From Priapulus caudatus (lineage: Eukaryota; Priapulida; Priapulimorpha; Priapulimorphida; Priapulidae), in NCBI RefSeq assembly GCF_000485595.1, contig NW_014577583.1:171949-192083 (forward strand): a stretch of 20,135 bases of DNA. The letters are read 5' to 3'. Each line of letters begins with the position of its first letter. Within the stretch, counting starts at the first letter, position 1. The translations under genes were made by a program, and so were the position numbers. Positions 1 through 6,962 of this stretch are shown here, piece after piece. The notes under the pieces were generated by a model. That model was given only the letters and a program-made list of their open reading frames with translations. It did no database searches and was not told the DNA's origin.

Positions 1-230
1 AAAAATAGACCACATTTTCAAAATTGCGATACAGTTGTTACTACTATGGGAGAGATTTGAACGTCCTATTTTGGAGCACGCCAGGCGACCTACTTTCGAG
101 CCACGCCCACTTTTTGGCAAAAATGAAAATGGCCATCTAAATTCATTCGATTTTGTTAAATTTTGGTATGTAAATGTCTAAGGCTAGCCCCAAAACAGTT
201 GTTACTCCTATGGGAGAGATGACAACATCC
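1..230. repeat. Dispersed repeat module, left-edge copy
   Basis: The stretch around 31-80 (GTTGTTACTACTATGGGAG, then TTTGAACGTCCTATTTTGGA) recurs at about 9050-9100 and 9353-9400. It recurs inverted near 18030-18130. A shorter echo (GTTGTTACTCCTATGGGAGA) lies at about 198-220. The full module at 9 kb is preceded by a run of GTCCGTC and by CGGTCAACGATAACTCAAGA; here the window starts inside the module. It has no open frame worth calling. It is probably a dispersed non-coding repeat sitting in or before an intron of the + strand gene. Confidence 0.6.
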
Positions 231-697
231 TATTACATTTATTTCGTCTAACTGGTTAACAACTCTACAATCATACCTATATACGTGTAATATTGTGTTT
301 TAGATTCTTCGTTACAGTAATTTGACTGGAATATTTTATTGTTTTTATTTGCGCGATATTCGAAATAACCAAAATGGCGATCATTTAGGCGTAGCGCCAT
401 CTCTCGTCAAGATTATAGACTTTTAGATCTGAAACGTTTATTTTCGCATCAAAACGTATGCATATATCATTATCAAGAGTATATAATGGGAGTTCTCCCT
501 CTTCTATCACACCCAAGGTGAGCTACAGTGTCATTGACACTTTCATTGTTGTTTATCTTGACGTTTTGCTTGCTGTAAATGAGGAAGGTATGCTGACAAT
601 GATGGCGAATCGTAATAGCATTTACATTTAACGTAGATTTCTTTCTGTGGATGAGCTAAAGCTCCTAATTTTATGTATGCTGATCAACTGTTCCCAG
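231..697. other. Probable intron / upstream sequence of the + strand gene
   Basis: This is AT-rich sequence with no supported exon. Near its end there is a plausible branch-point-like stretch and a short pyrimidine tract, TGATCAACTGTTCCCAG, ending in the AG at 696-697. The region is repeated at about 9560-10190 (direct, corrupted) and inverted at about 17130-17870, so it belongs to the duplicated block rather than marking a gene border. Confidence 0.45.
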
Positions 698-1104
698 GTG
701 ACACAGACTATGAGCTAAGTCCCCAGAAACTCAAAGGTCAGCGTCAGACGAAAGCCAGCGAATTACTCGAAGAGAATAGCATTACAAACACGGGAAGACG
801 CATGAGTGCAAGCGAATCTACGCGACTACAGGGATCCTCTGTGCTTGGCAGAAGAATTAAACTGAAAGAGTCCCACGAAAGTGAAAACCTTGACAACATG
901 TCAGTGAGCGTTGGTCGGGGGAGCTTAACGCAACAGCTTCTCAAACAGGGCCTATTAACACCAAGAATGTTATCAGATTTGCAGAGGGAGTGGGCAAGCC
1001 AGCAGGGTGGCAGACTGGATGATGACCAAAGCACTGACAATGACCACAAAAATAGTGGCAGTAAGAGTAAGTATAAACGGACGATACGCAAGCCAAGAAA
1101 ATAA
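698..1104 (+). CDS. Terminal coding exon, unrecognised basic C-terminus
   Basis: The reading frame is open from 673 to the TAA at 1102-1104. I place the exon start at 698, after a good acceptor (ACTGTTCCCAG), because the ATG at 673 falls in the presumed intron; the exon then begins at the second base of a Gly codon. About 135 residues are encoded. They are polar and low in hydrophobics, with many S, K, E and Q. A short amphipathic helix, SLTQQLLKQGLLTPRML then SDLQREW, stands out in the middle. The tail is strongly basic (KYKRTIRKPRK). There are no membrane segments and no catalytic motifs, so it looks like the regulatory or protein-binding end of a larger cytoplasmic or nuclear protein. I do not recognise the family. 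That the frame is real is supported by the neighbouring gene being convergent and by broken copies at about 10193-10687 and 16620-17130. A single-exon 143-residue protein starting at 673 is possible but less likely. Confidence 0.55.
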
Positions 1105-1463
1105 GGGTGCGCTGGGACACGATTTACTCCACCTTATTTACGTGACGTTGACCAAAAAGCTCCATTGTGCGACGCTGAAAGAAAATGGTCGATGAGACAA
1201 CCTCGTTAGTTCGAATGAAATGTACGTAGCAAATTCATCAACCTTTTGCTAACTGTCGAGAAACTTATTCCTGGAGGAGCCTAGGAATATGCCTTTGAGA
1301 GGGAAGTGGAAACTGCAAGTGTAAGAATTTAGAAAGATGTGGCTAATCTTCAACTGTCATTGCCATGACACGGTCAGAACAATCGATATTGCTAATCCAA
1401 TCACTCGCTCATTAAAGTGATACATAGTATTCAATGTGCTACAACTACTGTTTTGGCTCCATT

Positions 1464-1469
1464 TTTATT
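1464..1469 (-). promoter_or_regulatory. Poly(A) signal AATAAA for the TRPC-like gene
   Basis: On the minus strand this reads CAATAAAAAT, about 320 bases after the channel stop codon (1789-1791). It lies left of the + gene's signal, so the two transcripts would overlap tail to tail. Confidence 0.5.
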
Positions 1470-1675
1470 GTATATAGAATTTAGGTTTAGACAGATATGC
1501 TATTGTACATTAGTCGTCGCCTTTTGTTAAAAGTATTAAAATTATAAACAGTTATAATGTGTTTAATTTAAAAATTTGGCAATATAGGTGCATCATTCCC
1601 TATCACTATATAACATTTTTTATATAGACTGTATCTATAACTTTTAAATAACATATAGCTTAGCAGCAACAGAAG

Positions 1676-1681
1676 AATAAA
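1676..1681 (+). promoter_or_regulatory. Poly(A) signal AATAAA for the + strand gene
   Basis: A canonical AATAAA lies 572 bases after the + strand stop. It is the best match on this strand between the two stop codons. Copy B has AATATAAAT at the corresponding place near 11640, and copy C keeps the inverted form near 16010. Confidence 0.5.
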
Positions 1682-1788
1682 TACAGTTTATGTATAACAC
1701 ATATAGTCTATCACAGACAACATCCCTTGAGTTGCTCAGCCCAATAGCTGTACGGCCAGTTCTATTGGGAGTGACATTACAGAGGCAA

Positions 1789-2022
1789 TCAATCGTATTC
1801 ATTCTCTGTTAGAATTTCGTTATCACTCGGAGGCATAAGTTGTGGTTGCATGGGCGATTCCTTGCGCGAACTGGTGACATTGCTGAGCAGGGTTTTCATG
1901 CGCTGCTTGACGTAGTACAGCTCTTGCTGCAAGCTCTCCAGATGCTTGGTGGTCACTGGCTGGTGCTCGTTCTCCATCTTACACCGCTTGATGTAGCGCT
2001 GTACGAGCTGACTCATCAGGAG
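1789..2022 (-). CDS. TRPC-like: TRPC-like channel, last coding exon (C-terminal tail)
   Basis: The exon encodes 77 residues and ends at TGA (1789-1791). I place its start at 2022, after the acceptor CATCTGCTTATACAG. Joined to the preceding exon, the junction reads AENYQ then LLMSQLVQRYIK, which matches the Y-Q-x-x-M-x-x-L-x-x-R-Y pattern of TRPC proteins downstream of the TRP box. The following segment, HLESLQQELYYVKQRMKTLL, sits where TRPC channels have the C-terminal coiled-coil helix used in tetramer assembly (ELKxIKQDISSLRYELL-like). The end is acidic and polar (PSDNEILTENEYD). The product would be the cytoplasmic end of a plasma-membrane non-selective cation channel. TRPC is the call from the combined exons; the exact orthologue is not resolved. 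Confidence 0.85.
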   Translation of the reverse strand, partial: LLMSQLVQRYIKRCKMENEHQPVTTKHLESLQQELYYVKQRMKTLLSNVTSSRKESPMQPQLMPPSDNEILTENEYD

Positions 2023-2094
2023 CTGTATAAGCAGATGCAGATGTGTCTGACTCTTAACTACACGCAGCCACCGTGAGAGTACTCACTCCTAACA

Positions 2095-3560
2095 CATCTC
2101 ATTTATCACGGCTTCTGTTTTCTCACTCCCCCACACCCACCACCACAGCTCCTGCCCCCTCAATCTCCCATATCAAGAGCGTATTACCTTCCTAATACGC
2201 TCTTGCCCATATCCTTCATCACAGCTCTTGCTCGCTCACTCCCCCATATCCATAATCACAGCTCCTGCACCCTCACTCCCCCACACATACTGTCACAGCA
2301 CCTGCCCCTCCCTCCCCCCCACACCCATTATCATAGCTCTTGCCCCCCACACACACCTATTATCACGGTTCGGCTGGCTCCATCAATCCCAAATCTACCA
2401 AAAAAAAAAAAAAATACATAGCTCCCTTGCGTCCTCATCGCTCGGCCACACGCCCAGCAATCACAGCTCCGCTCCTCCTCGCGACCACAGCCTACGTATC
2501 ACAGCCTCCTGGCCGCCTCACTCGACCCTACACCTGCTAATACAGGCTCCCTGCCCCTCATCTCCGCCACCACCTACTATCAACAGTCTCCGCTCTCCTC
2601 ACTCTCCCACACCACTCATCACAGCTCCTGCCCCTGCACCCCCCACACCTACTATCACCAGCTCGCTGCTCCTCAACTGCTCCCACACCGCACCATACAG
2701 GCTGCCTGCCCCTGACTCCCGCACACCTGAACTATCACAGCTCCTGCTCCCAGCTGCCTCACACTACTTCCTGCCCCACCCCCCACACCTGCTATCACAG
2801 CCCATGCCTCCCTCACTCCCCACACCGCACCTACAGGCCTGCTACTCAGCACCACATCCAAGCTCGCTCCCCTTCACTCCCCAACACCTGCTATCACAAC
2901 TCACTGCCCCTCACTCCCACACCCTCTAATAATCACAGGCTGCCTGCCGCCTCACTCCCCCCCCCACCTAACTGATCACAGCTCCTGCCCCCTCACTCAC
3001 CCCCTCCACCTACTATCACAGCTCCTGCCCCCTTTCACTCCCGCACACGCTACTATCCAAGCAGCTCCTGCCCCTCACTCCCCCACAGCCGCACCATCAC
3101 ACTCCTGTTCTGCCTGCAACTCTCACCACACATACTGTCACAGCTCGCGCCCCTCACTCGCACCCCCCCACCTACCTATCACCAGCGTCCTGCCCCCACT
3201 CAGCCCCCACACCTACGTATCAACAGGCTCTGCCCCTCATCCCCCACACCCACCATCACAGCCCTGCCCCCTCAACTCCCCCACACCTACTATCACAACT
3301 CCTGCCCCCCCCACTCCCGCACACTCTACTATCAACAGCTCCTGCCCCCTCACATCCCCAACACCTGCTATCGACAACTCCTGCCCCTCACTCCCCACAC
3401 CTCACCATCTATTCAGCTCCTGTTCTCGCATCTCTTCCCCAACCTACTATCACAGCCCTGCCCACTCACTCACCACCCCTACACCTACTATCTACAGTCT
3501 ACCTGCCCCCTTCACTCTCGTCGTCCAACTATCCCTGCTATCATCTAGTTTCCTCGATCA
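2095..3560. repeat. C-rich minisatellite, unit about 37 bp
   Basis: About 1.45 kb is built from units close to CAGCTCCTGCCCCCTCACTC followed by CCCCACACCTACTATCA. Unit lengths vary by one to several bases, mostly in the C runs, and a poly(A) run interrupts the array at about 2400-2414. It lies in the last intron of the TRPC-like gene, so the transcript carries the G-rich strand, with repeated GGGGG, GGGG and GGG runs. The apparent long open frames on the + strand (for example 2228-2929) are only the repeat read in phase. Versions occur at 12740-13310 (direct) and 14420-15540 (inverted). Confidence 0.93.
2174..2205. repeat. Perfect 13 bp hairpin inside the minisatellite
   Basis: CAAGAGCGTATTA (2174-2186) and TAATACGCTCTTG (2193-2205) are perfect inverted repeats around the 6-base loop CCTTCC. 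The sequence differs sharply from the C-rich units around it, so it is a small insertion or relic rather than a variant unit. A damaged form seems to remain in copy C near 15452-15475. Confidence 0.8.
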
Positions 3561-3977
3561 CTCTCACTTGCCCACCCTACGCATGCTATCACTTATGCTA
3601 CTTCATAGTTTTTACCGGTCCTTTAGTTCATCTTATGATTCTAACAGCATAGCCTATTGCAGTAGACATCATCACATCACTCCCTTAGCATCCATCAAAT
3701 ATGACACTGGGTACCCGAGTAGCGAACGCCAACATTAAATGAAACAGAATAAAATGCATTATATAGGGTAACGATTTATACAGCTATTATGTCTGTGTGA
3801 TTGCACATGTAATTGTAATTTATGCAGAGCACAGAGACATGCAGTGTTCACATTGTAGTGAATGTGTATATAGACCGCCGGGTGAGCAGCCAAATCTGCT
3901 TTAGTTTTCATGTTTTGTGACCCCATCGGCATCTACATGAAATAAAGCATAAGCTAATAGCAGTATTTGTGTAACTT
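3561..3977. other. Intronic sequence without recognised features
   Basis: The minisatellite decays over the first 60-100 bases and the rest is unique-looking AT-rich DNA. No exon with acceptor and donor is apparent on either strand. The right end (about 3898-3977) reappears inverted at 13960-14045. Copy B appears to lack this stretch. Confidence 0.5.
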
Positions 3978-4222
3978 AGTATGGCTCATAGGGTCTATGT
4001 CCCCCAGGGTAACTGGCGAACGTAACCCTTGCATTGATTTGATATGGTTAGGGTTACGGAATTTAGGTTAGGGTTCGGGGTTAGGAGTAGGCGTAGGTGA
4101 CTCGATCCCTAGACTCGTTTTAGTGGAATGAGGCGCGGTATGGTCCGGGCAATATTAATATAGTACCGCCGGGTACCGTTCTTGCGGCAGTACCGCCGGG
4201 ACATAGACCTCTGCCAGCCATA
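3978..4222. mobile_element. Palindromic MITE, copy 1
   Basis: The left end reads AGTATGGCTCATAGGGTCTA then TGTCCCCCAGGGTAAC; the right end is the inverted counterpart (CCGGGACATAGACC...AGCCATA). Inside are short runs of GGTTAGGG type and a GGAGTAGGCGTAGG block. There is no coding capacity, so it would be a non-autonomous DNA element mobilised by a transposase elsewhere. Two more members lie at 4227-4602 and 6646-6897. The target duplication is unclear, possibly a short TA-rich one. Confidence 0.75.
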
Positions 4223-4226
4223 AATT

Positions 4227-4602
4227 AGTATGGCTGCAGAGGGTCTATGTCCCCCAGGGTAGTGCGACAACGTACCCTGGTACCAGAGCATATAAATCAA
4301 CGTGATTTATATGCTCTGCTGGTACTATCTAATATGGCCGGACCGTACCTCGCCTACTCCTGATATATCCACTAACGAGTCTAGGGAGTCCACCTACGCC
4401 TACTCCTAACCCGGTTAGGGAGTAGGCGTAGGCGACTCCCTAGTGGATGCCAGGAGTAGGCGAGGTACGGTCCGGCATATTAGACTAACCTAACCCTAAC
4501 CCTAACCATATCAAGATAGTTACCAGGTACGTTCGGTATAACCGGACCGGACCCAGGGTACGTTCCAGCAGTACCCTGGGGTACATAGACCCTATCAGCC
4601 TT
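4227..4602. mobile_element. Palindromic MITE, copy 2, with large internal hairpin
   Basis: This has the same termini as copy 1 (AGTATGGCTGCAGAGGGTCT at left; GTACATAGACCCTATCAGCC at right) but is about 376 bp long. Two further palindromes are nested inside: a 15 bp-arm hairpin at 4278-4310 (AGAGCATATAAATCA, loop ACG) and a long near-perfect palindrome at 4329-4483 centred near 4408. A CCTAACCCTAACCCTAA run follows at about 4488-4506. It abuts copy 1 with only four bases between them. Confidence 0.78.
4329..4483. repeat. Long inverted repeat inside MITE copy 2
   Basis: The left arm begins CTAATATGGCCGGACCGTAC and continues through CGCCTACTCC. The right arm is its reverse complement, ending GGTACGGTCCGGCATATTAG. 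The arms are about 75 bases with a few mismatches and almost no loop (CCGG at the centre), giving a cruciform-prone structure. Confidence 0.8.
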
Positions 4603-4660
4603 AGGATGTTGCGCAATTCGAGTTTGCCTAGCTCGTAGAAGTATACGCGTACATCAACAC

Positions 4661-4665
4661 AAAAA
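4661..4665 (-). terminator. Pol III terminator (T5) of the first tRNA-Pro
   Basis: There are five T residues on the minus strand, 5 bases past the 3' end of the tRNA. This is the usual Pol III stop signal. Confidence 0.6.
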
Positions 4666-4670
4666 TTTAG

Positions 4671-4742
4671 TGCTCGTCCGGGATTTGAACCCGGGATCTC
4701 CCGCTCCAAAGCAGGTATCATTGCCGCCTAGACCAACGAGCC
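4671..4742 (-). tRNA. tRNA-Pro (UGG), imperfect
   Basis: The minus strand starts GGCTCGTTGGTCTAGGCGGC (acceptor stem, then A box) and ends with the B box/T arm CCCGGGTTCAAATCCCGG and ACGAGC. The anticodon loop region reads CCTGCTTTGGAGCGGG, best read as UGG with one loop base missing. The last acceptor position gives a G-A mismatch. A minus-strand run of five T lies just downstream (4661-4665). It is either a decaying gene copy or a sound gene with sequencing errors. It lies in the last intron of the TRPC-like gene, on the same strand. Confidence 0.8.
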
Positions 4743-4749
4743 AATATGC

Positions 4750-4807
4750 GATTGCATCAGGAGTCTATCAATATCAATATCAATATTGATAGACTCCTGA
4801 TTGCATC
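4750..4807. mobile_element. Tiny palindromic insertion with 9 bp direct repeats
   Basis: A 19 bp inverted repeat, ATCAGGAGTCTATCAATAT (4756-4774) against ATATTGATAGACTCCTGAT (4783-4801), has an 8-base loop. It is bordered by the direct repeat GATTGCATC at 4750-4758 and 4799-4807. The sister unit next to the second tRNA runs straight from tRNA 5' flank to CGTATATGACAGG, so it represents the empty site. The insertion begins about 15 bases upstream of the first tRNA-Pro gene. Confidence 0.75.
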
Positions 4808-4998
4808 GTATGACAGGTTTAGAGTTCCTTAGCAGTTGATATAGAAATTGCTGGCAGAAACACACAGCTTTCTTTAGTGAGAAAGCGATTGATTTCCATA
4901 TATGGTATATCACAATAAATAAATGAATTTTTAAAAGAATAATAATATGCTGAAATAATAAAAACAATCCGTTAAATAAAGCATAAAGAAGTAAATTG

Positions 4999-5068
4999 GG
5001 CTTCGTCCGGGATTTGAACCCGGGACTCTCCGCACCAAAGCGAGAACATGCCCCTAGACAACGAGCGC
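4999..5068 (-). tRNA. tRNA-Pro (UGG), imperfect
   Basis: The minus strand reads CGCTCGTTGTCTAGGGGCAT, then CTCGCTTTGGTGCG and CCCGGGTTCAAATCCCGGAC. The anticodon stem CTCGC and loop TTTGG(G)T indicate UGG with one loop base absent. A G is missing in the A box (GTTG-TCTAGG) and the 3' acceptor has an extra A (GACGAAGCC). The B box is perfect. Downstream there is only a T3 run. Sequence errors or decay could explain the defects. Confidence 0.78.
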
Positions 5069-5271
5069 AGTATGAATGTGCGTCGTATATGACAGGTTTA
5101 GTTCCTCAGCAGTTGATATAGAAGATAGGCTGGCAAGAAAAGCGCTAGCTTTCTTTAGTGAGAAAGCGATTGATTTCCATATGGTATATCACACTAAATA
5201 AATGAATTTTTAAAGAATAATATATATGCTGAAATAATAAAAAACATCCGTTAAATAAAGCATAATGAAGT

Positions 5272-5275
5272 AAAA
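5272..5275 (-). terminator. Pol III terminator (T4) of the third tRNA-Pro
   Basis: Four T residues on the minus strand lie just past the tRNA 3' end. The matching place downstream of the second tRNA has only three. Confidence 0.5.
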
Positions 5276-5277
5276 TT

Positions 5278-5348
5278 GGGCTCGTCCGGGATTTGACCCG
5301 GACTCCTCGCACCCTAAGCGAGAATCATACCCCTAGACCAACAGAGCC
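5278..5348 (-). tRNA. tRNA-Pro (AGG)
   Basis: The minus strand starts GGCTCTGTTGGTCTAGGGGT, keeps the intact anticodon arm CTCGC-TTAGGGT-GCGAG (anticodon AGG) and ends GGACGAGCC plus C. The T loop reads GGGTCAAATCC, lacking one T of the usual GGTTCAAATCC B box, and one acceptor-stem base differs. It is the best preserved of the three in its D and anticodon arms. A T4 terminator lies at 5272-5275. Confidence 0.85.
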
Positions 5349-5551
5349 ACTTCGAGACAGTTTGGCTTACTTGCTCTACTGTCTCATAAAACACGAACGC
5401 GGATGTTGATGTCACAGTGTGTGAAATGAATTCGCTAGTATCGCCAGTGCTTGGATTACTTGCTCATAATATAGAGGGACAAGCACTAAGGTAGATTAGA
5501 CAGTGATATGGATATTTGAAAACAGTTGCTAGCTCTAACACTAGCGCTGCC

Positions 5552-5769
5552 CCAAGGAGCTAAATATAACAAGGAGAGGAAGCGGATTGGCTGTGGTGCT
5601 TTCGCCCTCAAGGGCGCCATCTAATTGGACCATAATCAGCTGAAACGGCTGTGCAGAGCCGAACACAAGGGAAAATAGGACACTAATCTGTTATAGGGTC
5701 TCTGCCGAACCCAAATTGCGCCAGATATGGCGGCGCTTCTAGCTCTCCTTGTTATATTTAGCTCCTTGG
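5552..5769. mobile_element. MITE with 27 bp perfect terminal inverted repeats
   Basis: The left end begins CCAAGGAGCTAAATATAACA and runs on through AGGAGAG; the right end is its exact reverse complement, ending GTTATATTTAGCTCCTTGG. The element is 218 bp with no coding capacity. The flanks are GCTGCC at left and CCTGCC at right, a possible 6 bp target duplication with one mismatch. Such perfect ends suggest a young insertion. It sits in the last intron of the TRPC-like gene. Confidence 0.85.
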
Positions 5770-5870
5770 CCTGCCCTAGCTAGCTCAGCAGCAGTTTCAT
5801 GCACTGGCAGCGGCATCAAGTCCGCCCCCACCACACTCACGGCTACAACACACATACCTGTGTGGCTGTG

Positions 5871-6159
5871 GCCACAGGCACTTGGAGCGTTTCAATAAAA
5901 TATAATGCTAAATTAAATACGAAACGATCTATTTACTAACAAAGTCTTAATATTTCTCTATCTCCTTTTCACGCTATTATTTGCCGACAATTATAGCGTC
6001 GCGGCGGCAGCCAGCGTGTGTTGCAGATGAGCATTTGGACGGCATTTACAGGAAATTGTCGGCAATAATAAGGTGAGAGAAAACATTAAGACTTTGGTAG
6101 TAGGCCTAAATAGATTTCGTATTTATTTAGGCATTATATTTTATTGAAATGCCTGTGGC
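5871..6159. mobile_element. Foldback element with ~110-120 bp arms
   Basis: The left arm (5871-5992) runs from GCCACAGGCA through TTTCAATAAAATATAATGC to TTGCCGACAATT. The right arm (6054-6159) is its imperfect reverse complement, from AATTGTCGGCAATAATA to TTTTATTGAAATGCCTGTGGC. The arms share about 80-85% by eye, with an extra CTTGGAGCG in the left one. The loop is 61 bases, GC-rich and non-coding. A short GTGGCT hexamer run adjoins the right end (about 6155-6181). Confidence 0.75.
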
Positions 6160-6269
6160 TGTGGCTGTGCTGTGGCTGTGGCAGAGCGATGCGATGTGTG
6201 CTTGAGTTAGCTCTGCAGGCGAGCGCGCTATAAAGTATTAGAGCTATAGTATATACACGTTCCTTATAC

Positions 6270-6332
6270 CTGGTAGTTCTCTGCATTTTTAGTACCACTG
6301 CCGTGAGAATAGTCTTCCTCATCGAAGAATTT
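6270..6332 (-). CDS. TRPC-like: TRPC-like channel, penultimate small exon
   Basis: This 63-base exon encodes KFFDEEDYSHGSGTKNAENYQ minus one residue of context, an acidic linker ending in NYQ. The acceptor is TTGCTTACGAATTTCAG and the donor CAG/GTATAAGG. It is phase 0 at both ends, which fits the phase-0 donor of the exon at 7230-7412 and the phase-0 acceptor at 2022. The final NYQ completes the TRPC pattern with the next exon's LLMSQLVQRY. An alternative acceptor 20 bases upstream (TTTTTTCAG before 6352) has a better pyrimidine tract and gives IAYEFQ ahead of K, but it would need a phase-1 partner. Confidence 0.65.
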
Positions 6333-6645
6333 CTGAAATTCGTAAGCAATAGCTGAAAAAACTCTATTTGACAATGTACACCTGCAGACCTGTACGGCCG
6401 GCGCGTGTATGTATCACTGACTGTAGGTCTACCCCTGCAACCAGTATTAATATTAACCTAAAGAGTATATAGTCTACTATACTATAACTATAGTATGGTG
6501 GGTAAAAGGATCGTTAATTGGGATGGCGCGCGCTTAGAATTCATTTTCGCAAATGTATTGCGTGGCGTGCTCAGAGTGCAGTCATCTATATAATGTCACA
6601 CACAGATGACCGATACTACACACGATGACAATTCTGGTATACCAT
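6333..6645. other. Intron, no recognised feature
   Basis: This is AT-rich sequence within the TRPC-like gene. There are short local palindromic TA-rich stretches near 6465-6495 (TATAGTCTACTATACTATAA). No exon with coherent frame and splice sites was found. Confidence 0.45.
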
Positions 6646-6897
6646 ACTGTTGCTGAGAGGGTCTATGTCCCCCGGGGTACTGCCGGAACATACCCTGCAT
6701 GTTACGGTCCAGTATACCGGAACGTACCCTGGTACTATCTAATATGTCGGACCGTACCTCGCCTACTCCACTAACGAGTCTAGGGAGTCGCCTACGCCTA
6801 TACTCCCTAACCCTAACCCTAATCCTAACCCTATCAAATAGTGACCAGGGTCTGTTCCGGCAGTACCCTGGGGGACATAGACCCTATGAGCCATACT
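6646..6897. mobile_element. Palindromic MITE, copy 3, with telomere-like core
   Basis: The left end (GAGAGGGTCTATGTCCCCCG) and right end (GGGGGACATAGACCCTATGA then GCCATACT) are the same termini as the two copies at 4 kb. The ends extend inward as GGTACTGCCGGAAC and GTTCCGGCAGTACC. The core holds CGCCTACTCC...GGGAGTCGCCTACGCC and a CCCTAACCCTAACCCTAA run at about 6805-6832. It lies in a different intron of the same gene from copies 1 and 2. The left boundary is approximate. Confidence 0.78.
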
Positions 6898-6904
6898 GTA
6901 AAGT

Positions 6905-6962
6905 CCTCGATCGTTGCCACTGCCAAAGGCCATATCGTGTTTCACAGTGGCAATGATAGAGG
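6905..6962. repeat. Hairpin with 18 bp arms
   Basis: CCTCGATCGTTGCCACTG (6905-6922) pairs with CAGTGGCAATGATAGAGG (6945-6962) with two mismatches around a 22-base loop. It starts eight bases after MITE copy 3. It could be another small foldback insertion. Confidence 0.65.

Larger units (their letters stand above)
1105..1788. other. Shared intergenic / overlapping 3' UTR interval
   Basis: These 684 bases lie between two convergent stop codons. They are AT-rich with no coding signal. The + gene has its clearest poly(A) signal at 1676-1681 and the - gene at 1464-1469, so the two predicted 3' UTRs overlap by roughly 200 bases. The same interval recurs at about 10690-11787 and inverted at about 15875-16620. 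Confidence 0.5.
4671..5348 (-). repeat. Tandem array of three tRNA-Pro units, about 290 bp period
   Basis: Three tRNA-Pro genes are spaced about 330 and 280 bases apart. The spacers are homologous: GACAGGTTTAG, CAGTTGATATAGAA, CTTTCTTTAGTGAGAAAGCG, then TTAAATAAAGCATAA all recur in order. The array arose by tandem duplication of gene plus spacer. Differences between units are mainly one-base indels. Confidence 0.88.

Noticed and set aside
744-1091. A minus-strand 115-codon frame opposite the + strand terminal exon
   Set aside because: It is the antisense shadow of the + exon. It has no splice or motif support.
2228-2929. A 233-codon + strand open frame rich in P, S, T and H
   Set aside because: It is the C-rich minisatellite read in one phase; repeats lacking T/A stop contexts stay open by composition.
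2095-3560. A CRISPR-like array of ~37 bp repeats
   Set aside because: There are no unique spacers; units follow one another directly and vary in length. The context is eukaryotic.
4488-4506. A chromosome end or telomere
   Set aside because: Only two to four TTAGGG-type units are present and they sit inside MITE copies, with gene sequence on both sides.
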